The notes under the pieces: generated by a model
Seen by the model: the letters and a program-made list of their open reading frames with translations, nothing else
The model's database searches: none
Told to the model about the DNA's origin: nothing
Translations under genes and position numbers: made by a program
Shown: positions 34,877 through 46,017 of the stretch, piece after piece
How the letters are laid out: each line of letters opens with the position of its first letter
How positions within the stretch are numbered: the stretch's first letter is position 1
DNA from: Pyropia haitanensis
Lineage: Eukaryota; Rhodophyta; Bangiophyceae; Bangiales; Bangiaceae
Direction of reading: 5' to 3'
Assembly: GCA_008729055.1 (NCBI GenBank)
Contig: SDUX01000007.1
Span: 1,660,064 to 1,724,063 of the forward strand
DNA length: 64,000 bases

Positions 34877-35152
34877 ATGCCAGCGTCGGAAGTGGGCCTC
34901 CCGCGCGTCCCGCGCTCTGCGTGTGGCACAGTCGACGCGCCGCCCGCCGTGCCCACCCGCACACACCTTGCAGCTGCTCGTCTACGGCGTCCGTGCGTCC
35001 CGCGGCCGGCGGCCGTGTCTGCGGCCTGTCTCCTCGCTGCACCACCAGCAGGGTTGCCGTCGACACGTCACCTCGCTTTTTTTTTTTCGCGGTGGCATTC
35101 GCGCCGTTCCCCTCCTCCCCCCCCCCTGTTCCCCCCCCCTCTGGCCGCCACC

Positions 35153-35508
35153 ATGCCGCCCAAACGATCGTCCCGCAAGGCCGCCGCGATTGGGCTGACC
35201 GCCACCGCGTCGGGCCAGACGCGCCTGTCCTTTGGCCCCGCCTCGGCGGCGGCGGGCGCCAAGGCGGCGCCCAAAACGGCCGCCCCCGCCGCCGCCCCCG
35301 CCGCCGCCGCCGCCGCCGCGGCGGCCTCGCCAGGCGGGTCGGACGGGGAGGCGGCGGTGGCCAAGCCCCGCGGCCGGGGCCGGCCGACCAAGTCCGCCGC
35401 GGCAGCCGCGGCAGCCGCGGCGGCCACAGCGGCGGCGGCGGTGGACGTCGAGTCGGACGACGAGGCGGAGGTGGTGGTGGTCAAGCGCGGGCGGGGGCGG
35501 CCGACCAA

Positions 35509-35543
<35 letters not shown>

Positions 35544-38113
35544 AAGCAGCGCCGGCCAAACGGCGCGCCGCGGGCGGGGCCAAGCCCGAGCCGCCGGCCA
35601 AGGCGGCGGCGGCCAAGGCGCGGGCGCCCAAGCGGTCGGCCGCGGCGGCGGGCGTGGCCGATGGCGTGCCCCCCGCCGGCGGCGCGGCGGCGGCGGCGGC
35701 GGGGGCGGCGGCGGCGGCGGGGGCCCCCCCCGCGGCCAAGAAAGCGCGGCCCGCCTGGGCGGGGTCGGCCGCCCCCCCCCCCGGGCGGGCGAGAAGGACG
35801 TCCCCGCCGGCGCGCCCAACTGCCTCCGCGGCCTCGTCTTTTGCCTGACCGGCGTCTTTGAGTCGCTCCACCGGGACGTGGCGGCCAACCTGGTCAAGCA
35901 GTACGGCGGCCGCGTCGTGTCGGCGCTCTCCCGCAACGTCACGCACCTGATGGCGGGGGACGAGCCGGGGCCGGCCAAGCTGAAGAAGCTCGACGACCTC
36001 CGCGCCGCGGGCCGCGCGCCGGCGGTCATTGACGAGGACGGGCTGTTTGAGCTCCTCCGCACGCGGCCGGGCGACGGGCCACGGCCGGGGGCGGAGCCGC
36101 CGGCGGCCGCCGCGCCCGCCGCCGTCGCGATGGACGAGGCCGCCGACGGGGCGGCGGCGGCGCCCGCGCCTCGGCGCAAGGCGGCGGCGGCGGCGGCGCC
36201 CGCGGCGGCGGCGACACCCGCCGTGGCGGCCGCCGCCGCGCGCCCCCCGCCGCCGGCGGCGCGGCCGGCCGCCGCGGCCGCCGCCGCGGAGCTGTGGGTG
36301 GACAAGTACCGGCCGCGGGTGATGGGCGACCTGGTCGCCAACCCCAAGCTGGCCAAGGACCTCGAGGCGTGGCTCGCCGGCTGGGCCGCCGCCCGCGCGG
36401 CGGAGCGGGCCGCCCGCGCCGCCCGCGGCGGCGGGCCCGCCAAGCGCGGCGCGGCCAAGCCGCCCGAGTCCGCCGCCCGCGCGGCGCTGCTGGCGGGCCC
36501 GCCCGGGATTGGCAAGACGAGCATGGCGCACGTTGTCGCCCGCGCGTGTGGCTACGAGCCCCACGAGATGAACGCGTCGGACACGCGGAACAAGGCGGCG
36601 ATCGCGGGGACGGTCGCGGACATTGTGCTGTCGTCGTCCATCTCGTCGTTCTTTCCGTTCAAGCCCAAGGCGGCGGACGCGGCGGCGGCGGCGGCGGCGG
36701 CGGCGGCCGCGTCGGCGGCGGCGGCGGGCGGGCGGGGGCGCAAGGGCAAGGCCCGGGCGGTGGCGGCGCCGGCCGCCAACCCTTACCCGAATGGGCAGGT
36801 GCTGATCATGGACGAGGTGGACGGCATGAGCGGCGGCGACCGGGGCGGCATGCAGGAGCTGATCAAGGTCATTGCCGCGACGCAGGTGCCGATCATTTGC
36901 ATCTGCAACGATGACCAGGCGCAAAAGGTGCGGACGCTCGCCAACCACTGCTTCAAGCTCAAGTTCCGCCGGCCGATGGTGTCCCAGGCGCGGACGCGGC
37001 TGCTGGAGATTGCGATGCGCGAGGGCTACCGCCACATTGACCCGCAGACGGCGGAGAAGCTGGCCGAGTCGTGCCACGGCGACATTCGGGCGATGATCAA
37101 CCTGCTGCAGACGTGGCGGTCCACGTCCGAGACGCTCTCCTTTACCGACGTCACCGAGCGGATGAAGGCGGAGGGCAAGACCCGCACCGAGCGCTCCCCG
37201 TTTGACCTCTTCAAGGAGTTTTTCGACGGCCGCTCGGGGCGGTCGGTCAACGACCGCCTGGACGACTTTTTTGTCGACTCGGACCTGATGCCCCTCTTTG
37301 TGCAGGAAAACTACCCGACCGCGAGCGGCGCCGCCGGCCGGCCGCACCTGCTCGCCGCCGCGGCGGACAGCATCTCCGAGGGGGACCTGCTCAACACGGT
37401 CGTCCGCTCCGAGCAGCGCTGGGACCTGATGCCCGCGTCGGGCCTCCTCTCCGCCGTCCGCCCCGGCGCCATGGTCGCCGGCTACGTCGGCCGGCCGACC
37501 TTCCCCGCCTGGCTCGGCAAGTACAGCACGGAGCGCAAGAACGTGCGGCTGGTCAAGGAGCTCGAGATGCGGTGCAAGGCCGGCACGCGGTGCTCCCAGT
37601 CGGCCCGCGCCTTCCGCCTCGACTACGTGCCCGCGCTGACCGCCGCGGTGATCCGGCCGCTGACCGCGCAGGGCGCGGCGGGCATTGGCCCCGCCGTCGC
37701 CGTCCTCGACGCCTACTACATGAACCGGGAGGACGTGGAGGCGCTCGTCGGCCTGGGCATCTACGCCAAGGGCGGCTCCCCGCTGGACGGCGTCGACGCC
37801 AAGGTCAAGGCCGCCCTCACCCGCGCCTATGGCGCCGCCGACCACGCGCGGTCGACCGTGTCGGCCGCCCACTTTGGCGTCAAGGCGGGGGCGGGGGCGG
37901 CGGCGCGGCCCACCCCCGTCGCCGCCACCGCCGCCGAGGTGGTCGTTGACGACGACGCCACGGACGACGCGGCCGCCGCGTCCGACGCGGACTCGTCCGA
38001 CGCGGACGACGAGGCGGCGGCCAAGCGGTTCCTCAAGGGGGGCGGCGGCCGGGGGGGGGGGGGAAGGGGGGGGGGCGCCCCAAGGCGGGGGGGGCAAGGC
38101 CAAGCGCAAGTGA
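35153..38113 (+). CDS. RFC1: Replication factor C large subunit (clamp loader), frame-shifted at two homopolymers
   Basis: RFC1 is the large subunit of the nuclear RFC complex, which loads PCNA at primer ends using ATP. The ATG at 35153 has a strong context (GCCGCCACCATGCC). The N-terminus has a PIP-like QTRLSF, poly-Ala linkers and two AT-hooks (RGRGRPTK). A BRCT domain follows (CLRGLVFCLTGV to DEDGLFELL, about 35818-36058), then ELWVDKYRPR, Walker A GPPGIGKTS (about 36496-36523), NASDTRNKAAI, Walker B LIMDEVDGM (about 36802-36828), IICICND, and the RFC1-specific C-terminal domain (PLFVQENYP, FPAWLGKYS, AYYMNREDVE). An acidic tail precedes the basic end KAKRK at 38113. The start and final frames agree, but BRCT through AAA lies in another frame: one shift fits the C11 run at 35772-35782 (one base missing) and the reverse fits G runs at 38042-38090 (one base extra). 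Product about 986 residues, intronless. The family call is certain; the exact frame join is inferred. Confidence 0.93.
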
Positions 38114-38590
38114 CGCCCCGCTGTGGTGGTCGCCGGCTCGTCGGCGGGACGCGTTGGACTGGCGTGGGTCGCGCGGGGGGGGGGGGGAAGAGGTGCTGGT
38201 GGTGGTGCCAAGAGGGGCGTGGTGGGGGGGGGGGGGTGGGAGCCGCAAGCCGTGCCCCGGGGGCCACCGCCGGCACCGCCGGCGCTGCGCGCCCGTTTTT
38301 CGTCTCGCCCGTCTCACGCCTCGCTCCGCGCGGCCGTGCGCCTCCCCACGGCCGTGCCGTGTGGGCCGCCCGCCCGCACGCCCCCCCCCCTGTTGCCGCC
38401 CCAGCCGCCGCCGCACCCGCCCGCTGCGGGGCTCACCCCCCCCCCCCCCCCCCCCTCCCCCCCCCCCCGGCGCCCCAGCCGCTGCCGCCACGCGCCCGCC
38501 GCGGGTGCGGCGCGGCCGACGCGGGCGGCGGCCGCCCGCGGGGCGCGCGCCGCCGGCAGGCGCTGCCGGCGTGGCCGCCCCGACCGCGGC

Positions 38591-38640
<50 letters not shown>

Positions 38641-38890
38641 GGTGGCCGCCGCCCGGCGGCACCCGTCGCCGCCCCCCGTGGGGTGCGCCCGCCGCACGCG
38701 CGCGGCCGCGGCCGGCGCCGCCCCCAGTGGGGCGCGCCGCGCGGCGCCCCACCCGCGGCGGCGAGGCGGGGTGGGGGGGCGGCGGGCGGCCGCACGGGCG
38801 GACCCCCCCATGCGGCCGCCGGCCTACCCCCCCCCCCCCCCCCCCCCCCCCCCCGCCTCCGCCTCTGCGACCGCCGCCACGCCAGCCGCG
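38114..38890. other. GC-extreme gap between RFC1 and the acid phosphatase (tail-to-tail)
   Basis: The two genes converge here. The region is dominated by homopolymers and trinucleotide runs: C18 or so at 38437-38455, a GGC-type run at about 38590-38642, and C28 at 38827-38854. No gene is supported. Confidence 0.6.
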
Positions 38891-39357
38891 TCAAAACGAG
38901 GTGGTTGGCGCGGCGGCGCCCCCCCCCAGCGCGTCGCGGCCATCCCCCGCCGCCGGCACCCGCCGGCACGCCGCCTCGGCCGCGTCTGGCCGCAGCACAA
39001 ACCGCCGCCACCGCCGCTGCAGGACGCCCAACGTGGTGACCGTCGCCGCCCCCGCCGACCCGGCCACCGCCACCGGCACGCCATTGTACAGCAGCCGCAC
39101 CGGGCGGTCGGCGGCGGCGGCCGCCGCCGCCCCCCCCCGGGCGCCTCGTACACCTCGAGGATCACCGCCGACGCGTACGGCACCCAGCCGCCGGGCGGCA
39201 CGCCCGTCGCGAGCAGCAGCGGCAGCAGCGTCGTGTCGTGCGCCGAGTAGACGTTGAGCCGCCGCGCCGCGTCGGGCGGGCCCGCCGCGGCGGCAGCGTC
39301 GAGGACCTCGCCGAGGAGGGCGCCCACCGCCAGGCGGAGCGTCTCGGTGCTGCCGCC

Positions 39358-39388
<31 letters not shown>

Positions 39389-40269
39389 CCGCCGTCGCCG
39401 TCGCCGCCGCCATCACCGCCGCCGCCGTCGCCGTCGCCGCGGCCGCCGTCGTGGCCGCCGCCGCCGCCGTCGCCGTCGGCCATCAGGCCGTGGATGGCGG
39501 CGGTGGCGGCCGCCGCGACGCCCGCCGCGAGGTCCGGCGTCATCCCCGGCGGCGGCGGCGCGCCGTGCTCGGCGAGCGCCACCAGCGCGTCGCGCATGCC
39601 AATCGGGTCGGTGACGAGCAGCGCGGCGGGCTCGGCCGCCGCCGCCGCTGCCGACGCTGCCGCCGGCGCGTCGTACGTCTGGGTCGTCTCCCCAGCCGAC
39701 GCGGCGGGCGACCGCCCGCCGCCGGCCGCCGCCGCGTCGCCCGCCGCTGCCATTGCCGTCGCGGTCGACGCGGCGGCGGCGGCGGCGGCGGCGTCGGCGG
39801 CGGCGGCGGCAGCGTCGGCGGCGGCGGCCGCGCGGATGGCATCCGCGGCGGCGGTGACGGGCGCGACCGACGCCTCGGCCGCAAACGCGCGGCGCTTGGC
39901 CGCCGCAAACAGCTGCCGCAGCCGCCCGCACGCGGCCGAGTTGGGGAAGAGCGTCTCCTCGAGGTAGGGCGCCACGCGGATGACGACGCCGGCCGTGGCG
40001 GCGCCACCGCCGCCGCCGCTGCCGCCGCCGTCGTCGCCGCCGCCGTCTGCCGCGGCGGCCGCCGCCGCGGCGGCGAGCGCGGCGGTGACCGCGTCGGCGG
40101 GTCCGCCGTGCCCCCCCCCCTCCCCGCCGTCGGCCACCCGTGGGAGGTCGGGAAACAGCCCGCCCAAGAGGCACACCGCGCTCTCCACCGTCCGCTCCAT
40201 AAACGTCGACCGCACCCACACGCCCGCCGCGGCCCCTCCTCCTCCCCCTTCCCCTCCCCCGCCGCCACC

Positions 40270-40321
<52 letters not shown>

Positions 40322-40887
40322 GTGTCGTCGACGCCGCCCGCCCCCCCCCCCAGGAGCTTGGACGGCCCCACGTACGCGGCGCGCAGGGCGGCGCCGACGC
40401 CGACCATCTGCGCCGCCCCCGCGGCGGAGAGCTGGCCCGGGAAGCAGCCGCCCGGCGGGCCGCCACCCCGGCGGGCCGCCAGCGGCGGCGGCGGCGAGCG
40501 GCCGTCGAGGCCCGTCAGGCGCACCGCGACGCCGACGCGGGGGTACGCGGCGGGCTCACAAAACGGCCACCGCTCGGCGGGGGTGAGGGGCGCCAGCGGC
40601 GACCGCGCGCCGTGGCGGGTAAAGACGTGGACCTGCCGGAGGGTGAGCCCTGGGGGGGGGGGGGGAGCACGTAGGGGGGGGACGTCCGGGGGGGGGGGGT
40701 ACCCGTGCTCGCCGCCGTCGTGGTCACGGTCTTGGCGGTGGTGGGCGGGGGGGGGGGGGGGTGGGGGGGTGCTGGCGGTGGCGGTGGCGGTGGGGGGGGT
40801 GGGGGTGGCGGCGGTCGTCGGCTTGGGGTAGGGGGGGGGGGGGACGCGCCCGCGTCGGCCGAGGGGGGCGCCACGCGGCGGGGGGTG

Positions 40888-40922
<35 letters not shown>

Positions 40923-40979
40923 TACGCCCGTGGCGGCGACGAGGGGCACCGCCCAGCGGCGGGCGGTGACGGCGGCCAT
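38891..40979 (-). CDS. Secreted/vacuolar histidine acid phosphatase, frame-shifted at homopolymers
   Basis: Member of the histidine phosphatase superfamily, acid-phosphatase branch, which hydrolyses phosphate monoesters through a phospho-His intermediate. The catalytic RHGARSP motif (RHGxRxP) is near 40600-40620, and the proton-donor HD appears as SAHDTTLLPLL near 39217-39245. In between are STFMERTVESA, APYLEETLFPNS and long poly-Ala/Gly/Asp inserts that stretch it to about 695 residues against the usual 400-450. The start at 40979 gives MAAVTARRWAVPLVAATGVA, a good signal peptide, but this is not in the catalytic frame; a shift is needed in G runs at 40650-40860 (Pro-rich linker). A second shift at C9 (39130-39138) leads to the expected C-terminus VRLLYNGVPVAVAG ending at 38891. 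In the catalytic frame alone it would read past into Arg/Gly filler to 38824. Metal, lipid or phytate specificity cannot be told. Confidence 0.85.
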
Positions 40980-41008
40980 GGCCGCCGGCAGGGGCGTGCG
41001 GATCGGCA

Positions 41009-41046
<38 letters not shown>

Positions 41047-42947
41047 CGGGGTCGCCCCGCACACACCCGACGGCGCCGCCGGTTTGCCAGTGGGGTCGCG
41101 TCGGCTGCAGAGGGGAGGCGGGGGGAGGGGTCGGCACGCCCACGCCGGCACGGGCCGCATCAGAGTCGCGGTCGGCCGTGGGGGGGGTGGGGGGGGGGGA
41201 GGCGGCGTGGAAGCGCCTGTGGGGGGGAGGGGGCGGGACGCACGCGGCCGAGGCCACGCGCGCCGCGCCACCGCCCGAGGGCGGCGAGGCGATGCGCGCG
41301 GGGGCGGCGTCGCGGTCGGATCAATTGAATTTGCGACGCGAAGCGCCGTCGTCGCGACGCGGCGGCGCGTTGTGCGCTTACACCAGCGGCGGCGGGCCGG
41401 CGCTCGCGGCACCGCCGCGCGGCGTCCGTGCCCGCTTGTTGGTCGGCGGCCTCGCCCCCCGCCTGCCGGCGGCCGCCTCCATGTCCCGACAGGCACACGC
41501 GCGCGGTGGCCCGCGGTGAATCCCCAGACGCCGACGCCGGCGGTTGGGCGGCGGCGAGACCGGCTCGACGGCGGCGGCAAGACGTCCCAGACACAGCGCC
41601 CCTCCGTCTTCCTGCTGCCGTGCAGCTGGGGCCCCCCCCATCGTCATCAACCGCGGGCGGCATCCTGCTGCCAACCGCGGGGACAAGCGTTGGATGCCGC
41701 AGCCCACCCAGAGCTCCCCCCTCCGTCGGCGCCCCTCCATCATCATTGCAGCGGCGGCGCGCCACCCCACGCGGGGCACCTCTTCCCCGCCACCCCGTCC
41801 CGCGGGCGTCCTCCCCGCTCAATCCAAATCCCCCCAATGACCGCCGTCGCCCGCCCTCCCCCCGCCAGCTGCGGCGCCGCTGCCGCCGCGGTGGGTTGCC
41901 CCGCGCGCGTCGCGCCTGTCCTCCAGTCTCCCATGACGGCGGGTGGAAGAGCGCGGCGCGTGGCTCGTTGTCGACTGGCGTCGCGGCGGGGTGACAGTCG
42001 CGGCGGAGCCGAGTGACGGCAAAGAGCAGGGGGGGGGGGGGGGGGGAGGGGGCTGGGGAGCACAACGGGCGCGGTGGGGGTTACCCGAGCGCTTCTCCAT
42101 CGTCGCCAGCCGCCGTGCCACCCCGCGACTTTTGGTCTGGTGGCTTGCGGGCGGGCGCCGATGCTGTCACGCCTGCGTAGCGACGCGAGAGCGGCAGCTG
42201 CCACCACCCCTTCGCCCTCCTCCCTCTCGCACACGCTGTGACCACCGTGTCGGCGCGGCCGACAGGAAGAGGGGACGCACACGGTTGGCAGGGGCAGGGA
42301 GGGAGTGGAAGCTACAGCTGCGACTCGCCCTCGACGGTTGGTGGCCGCCCGTCTGGTGCCCGCCGAGCGTCGCCCCGGCAAGCTCTCAGAAGAGAACCCG
42401 CTGGAAGGGGCACGCCTCAACTGGATGCGGCGGGGGGGATGAGGGGGAGGGAGGGCGTACGTCCCTCGCGCCGCGGCGGGAGCACAAACCAGCTGGCACG
42501 TTTGGAGACGCAGCCCCGCGCGTCATTGGCGACCGCGAGCCCTGCGGGCGCAGACGGAATATGTCCACGCCGGCCGCCTGGCGCGGGGTGCGCCTCGTCC
42601 CGCCGCCCCGCCTCGCCCCACTCCAAACTGTCCGCGCTCACGAGACGGGCGCCGCGGCAGGCCCGGCACCCACCGCGCGCCACCGGGTGCGCGGCGCGAC
42701 ACCGTCGCCGGATCAGGCGGTGGGGGCGGCCGCGGGCGGCCGAGCAGAGCCCGCCGCTCGCGCAGCGCGCGCATCGATCGACGCGCGTCGACCAATGCGC
42801 GCGCGCGGCGGCGGCGGCGGGCCCACCCGCGCGGTCGCCACCGCTCGTCGGATCGCCCTCGTGCGCGCGCCGCCAGGGCAGCCGCGGGTCGCGGGCGCGC
42901 GCGCGTGCCCGCCGCGTGTGCGCGGCGGGTGGGGGGCCCCAAGCGCC
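40980..42947. other. GC-rich region upstream of the acid phosphatase, left flank of the retrotransposon
   Basis: Presumably includes the acid phosphatase promoter. Overlapping frames of up to 390 codons exist on both strands without recognisable domains. G runs occur near 41180-41200 and 42030-42048. Alternating CG tracts flank GCATCGATCGACGCGCGTCG at 42760-42800. Confidence 0.5.
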
Positions 42948-42952
42948 GCCGC
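42948..42952. repeat. Target-site duplication, left copy (GCCGC)
   Basis: The five bases before the 5' LTR equal the five bases after the 3' LTR (49828-49832), as expected from copia integrase. The site is a GCC-repeat, so the exact phase is ambiguous. Confidence 0.8.
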
Positions 42953-43543
42953 TGTGATTACGCCGCTGCGGGGGGGGCGTGCGCTGCCCCGCACCCTCGT
43001 GCCGCGCGGCGAGGCGAGACTCGGACCCAGCCATGTGACCGATGATTGGGCGCTGGACCGGATCCTGCCAAGATTGTGGGGGACACGCGTTTGCGTTTGG
43101 TCAGACCTCGGCGGGGTGTGACCGAACATCAATGATGTTTGGTCAAACCCCCGGTGATGGCTGACAGATTGGGTCGGGCCGATTGGCTCGATTATGTGTT
43201 TCGCCAGGCCGTGATTGGCCGGTTTGTGCATTGTTTTGCTTGAGTGGAAGGGGGTGATTCGCGGGTGTTGTCCACAATAGGTGGGCTGATGGCCGTGTGG
43301 AGAGGGGGGGCTAGACTTGCGTCTGTGGGCGTGTCGGGGGCGCTCACCGCCGCGTGCGGCGGACCTGCCGCCGCGTGCGGGGCGGGGTATAAGAGCACCC
43401 GGCCGCGCACCTGAGTGCCGGGCGCCCTCGGCCCGGCAGACTAGACATTGGAACTCGCCACCCCGCGTTGGGGTGTCGGGTCGCCGGTGTCTGGCCTCGT
43501 GGGGTACACTGCGTTTTTCTCCACATCCTCGCCGATAATCACA
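42953..43543 (+). repeat. 5' LTR
   Basis: 591 bp, starts TGTGATTA and ends TAATCACA. Holds a TATA box (43388-43394) and, 23 bases downstream, a 7 bp perfect hairpin GCCGGGC...GCCCGGC (43417-43423 and 43431-43437) near the likely transcription start. Confidence 0.97.
43388..43394 (+). promoter_or_regulatory. TATA box of the 5' LTR
   Basis: TATAAGA within a GC-rich context (GCGGGGTATAAGAGCACC), 436 bases into the LTR. This is the expected position of the U3 promoter that drives genomic RNA. Confidence 0.7.
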
Positions 43544-43990
43544 ATCGCGATTTCCGTGCCGGCGAGCAGGACGCGCGTTGCACCGCCGGGCGCGCCGGGT
43601 GTGCTGGGGTTGCCCGTGCGTGCGTGCATTGCGAGACACCGCGTTGCCCCTGTGCGGACGCTTTCCGATTACCCTGCCCCTCCCCCGTAACGGGTCTTGA
43701 CTCCCCCACGACGTGGGGGTTCCTTTCCTTGGGGGAGGCTTGGTCACGTTGATCTGGCGCGTGGCTCGTCCTCTTTCGGGGAAGGCATTGCCGCTGAAAC
43801 CTGGAGTCGGGTCGCCCGTGTCGAGGCCAGTGACGGAGGTGTGCGTGTGGCGACCCGGGAGAGCGACGAGGCAGATTTCCCTTGCACTAGCGGACGGGCA
43901 CACTGGTACCACACGTGCGCGTCTCGGTGTGTAGCTCCGTGCGGGCCAACGCGAGTGCCGCGGCGTGCGCGTACGTGCTCGTGTACTTGC

Positions 43991-44091
43991 GGGAGCTGGA
44001 CCTTGGTGTGCGGGGGGAGCTGGACCTTGGTGTGCGGGGGGAGCTGGACCTCGGCGTGCGGGGGGGAGCTGGACCTCGGTGTGCGTGGGGG
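43991..44091 (+). repeat. 24-25 bp leader tandem repeat, 4 units
   Basis: GAGCTGGACCTTGGTGTGCG recurs with starts at 43993, 44017, 44041 and 44066. The spacing is 24, 24 and 25 bp. Confidence 0.9.
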
Positions 44092-44170
44092 GACACTCGA
44101 TTGCTTGTGTCAATTGGGGGGTGGGCCGGTTCGCGTGGCCCTCGCGCCCTGGATCAACACAAGAAGGCAC

Positions 44171-44246
44171 AAGGTCAAGGTCAAGCCCAAGATCAAGGTG
44201 GTGGTCAAGGTCAAGCCCAAGACCAAGGTGGTGGTCAAGGTCAAGC
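44171..44246 (+). repeat. 30 bp leader tandem repeat, about 2.5 units
   Basis: GGTCAAGGTCAAGCCCAAGA followed by TCAAGGTGGT repeats with 30 bp spacing just before gag. It consists internally of a GGTCAA hexamer motif. Confidence 0.85.
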
Positions 44247-44280
44247 ACGACTTTGAGAGGACCCTGTTGCGCTTGTCGCC

Positions 44281-46017
44281 ATGTCAACCGAAAGTAACCC
44301 CCCTCCGGCTTTTATGCCTCGCGCAATCATGGCGCAAATGTCCGAGATGCAGCAGGGGCTGATCATGGCCGTGCGTGCACTGACTGCGGACGCAGAAGAG
44401 GACCAAGTCACCGGAGAAGAGTTGCGGGCGCAACTGGCGGACCTGTACCCGCCCACGGTCCTCTTGGGCCCTGACATGATGCGCCAACCTTTCATCCATC
44501 AGCAGCTGCTAGCCTGGCTTCGCACCCACGAAGTCTACCTCGGGGGGACTGAAGACATGCGGAGCGTCAAGCGGCTCGCTGCTACGCTGTATCCGGCTGG
44601 TGGGGACAAGGTGGCGGCACAGCAGATATTGGCCAACATTGACAACTGCAACGAGAGCCTGTGCCGGTACGCCACCGCGCCGGGGGCGTATGGTCGGACT
44701 GCCGGCCCAGAGGGGTTTGTGTCCACTCCTCCCTCTGGGGCTCGCTCTGCTGCTCTTGCCGACGCTTCGGCAGCAAGTGACGACCGCGACGACGTCCCGC
44801 CGCCCAACCTGGGGACCCAAGACGCCCGGTCGGGACTGCCACCGCTCGCGTCGTTTGGGCGCCCAGCGAACCAGGGGAACGTCGCGGGCGGTCGACCCCA
44901 GATTGACCTAGGGCCGACGCACTCGGGGCATGGGGCGGACTCTATGGATGCGACGGACAACACCTTGGCGCACCGCATCTCGCTACGCTTTAAGGACAGC
45001 AGCTCCAAGTTCTCTGGTGACCCCAACGAGTGCCTCGACGATTTCGTGGCCGATTATGAGCTGGTGTGCCGCGACTACGGGCTGTCACGCATGCAGATGC
45101 TGCGTTACTTCTACAACCTCCTTAGTGGCGACGCGAAGCGATTCTACCTAAACGAGCTCGTCCATGTCGTTGACACCTACGATTCGATGGTCATGCGCCT
45201 CCGAAACGAGTACCACTCCGACGTGCGCCAGAGCCAGGCGCGCAACAAGCTGGCGTCCTTGCGCATGAAGGCGTTTGAGTCCAAGGGAATGTCGGTCGAG
45301 GCGGCGTTGACGTCGACGTACCAGGCGGTCCTAACGGGCTCAAAGCTTCTCCCACCGTCGCACTCCGGTGAGGTGTTTCGAGTTGAATATCTTCGAGATG
45401 CGGTGGTTGGCTACGATTGGGCCACGGAGCCGTTGAGCCGTGTATCCACTCACAAGCTCGGGTTCCAGAAGCTGTATGGAGAGCTGCAGGCCGCCCTCTT
45501 CCAGCACCAGGAGGCCAAGCGTGCTCGGATCCAGGACGCCGCGTCGGGCGTCGCCACCAAGATGGACGACGACAACGAGGTCAGCACGTTTTATCAAGGC
45601 CAAGGCCGGTATGAGCGCAAGCATGTGGGAGTTGGGAACCGTGCTGTGCAGCAGTCGACGGGGCGATTTAACCCCCTCTCAATTATGGGGTGTTTCAATT
45701 GTGACAACCCCAAGCACACCATCAACGACTGCCCGCTGCCGCGGGACGTCGCGCGAGCTGCCCTTAAGCGCCTCGAGTACCTGTCCAAGCGCAAGGCGGG
45801 GCGGGGCGCAACTGCTCAAGTACTGTTTGAGCTATGCACGCAGATTAACGAGACTGCTGCCACGGTAGCAGAGGCGGTCAACTCGGAGGAGGATGCCCCC
45901 AAACCACCGGAAGATCTCGAGCCCGACACACTCTTTGCTGCTCTGGTGAGTGGGTCTGCTACTGTCGACGCGGAAGAAGGCGACAATGATGGGCAGGTTT
46001 TTGCTCAGAGGGATTGA
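44281..46017 (+). CDS. gag: Copia Gag polyprotein
   Basis: 578 residues from the ATG at 44281, the first in the frame after the leader. Gag forms the cytoplasmic virus-like particle and packages the RNA. The N-terminal 200 residues are specific to the element; the middle contains the copia Gag-type helical region (KFSGDPNECLDDFVADYELV, MLRYFYNLLSGDAKRFYLNE). Near residues 470-483 is a CCHC zinc knuckle CFNCDNPKHTINDC (C-x2-C-x4-H-x4-C) that binds nucleic acid. It ends at TGA 46015-46017; pol is in the -1 frame and overlaps from 45990. Intact, with no sign of decay. Confidence 0.95.
   Translation: MSTESNPPPAFMPRAIMAQMSEMQQGLIMAVRALTADAEEDQVTGEELRAQLADLYPPTVLLGPDMMRQPFIHQQLLAWLRTHEVYLGGTEDMRSVKRLAATLYPAGGDKVAAQQILANIDNCNESLCRYATAPGAYGRTAGPEGFVSTPPSGARSAALADASAASDDRDDVPPPNLGTQDARSGLPPLASFGRPANQGNVAGGRPQIDLGPTHSGHGADSMDATDNTLAHRISLRFKDSSSKFSGDPNECLDDFVADYELVCRDYGLSRMQMLRYFYNLLSGDAKRFYLNELVHVVDTYDSMVMRLRNEYHSDVRQSQARNKLASLRMKAFESKGMSVEAALTSTYQAVLTGSKLLPPSHSGEVFRVEYLRDAVVGYDWATEPLSRVSTHKLGFQKLYGELQAALFQHQEAKRARIQDAASGVATKMDDDNEVSTFYQGQGRYERKHVGVGNRAVQQSTGRFNPLSIMGCFNCDNPKHTINDCPLPRDVARAALKRLEYLSKRKAGRGATAQVLFELCTQINETAATVAEAVNSEEDAPKPPEDLEPDTLFAALVSGSATVDAEEGDNDGQVFAQRD

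Larger units (their letters stand above)
33707..35152. other. Divergent intergenic region with candidate promoters
   Basis: Separates the minus-strand KA1-like gene from plus-strand RFC1, so it should hold both promoters. It has C/G homopolymers at 33746-33766, 33997-34013 and 34162-34206. An AT-richer island (about 34670-34870) holds TTTGTATTCATTTAG and precedes an E2F-type site. A CT-rich leader with a T-run near 35080 precedes the RFC1 start. Confidence 0.5.
43544..44280 (+). other. Untranslated leader of the retrotransposon
   Basis: The 737 bp between the 5' LTR and gag should contain primer binding and packaging signals. I could not identify a standard tRNA-complementary site at 43544. 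Two small tandem repeats lie in its 3' half. Confidence 0.75.

Noticed and set aside
42713..44287. 524-codon minus-strand frame across the 5' LTR and leader
   Set aside because: It spans a boundary created by a recent insertion and translates the leader tandem repeats; its right-hand LTR counterpart continues differently. No domain.
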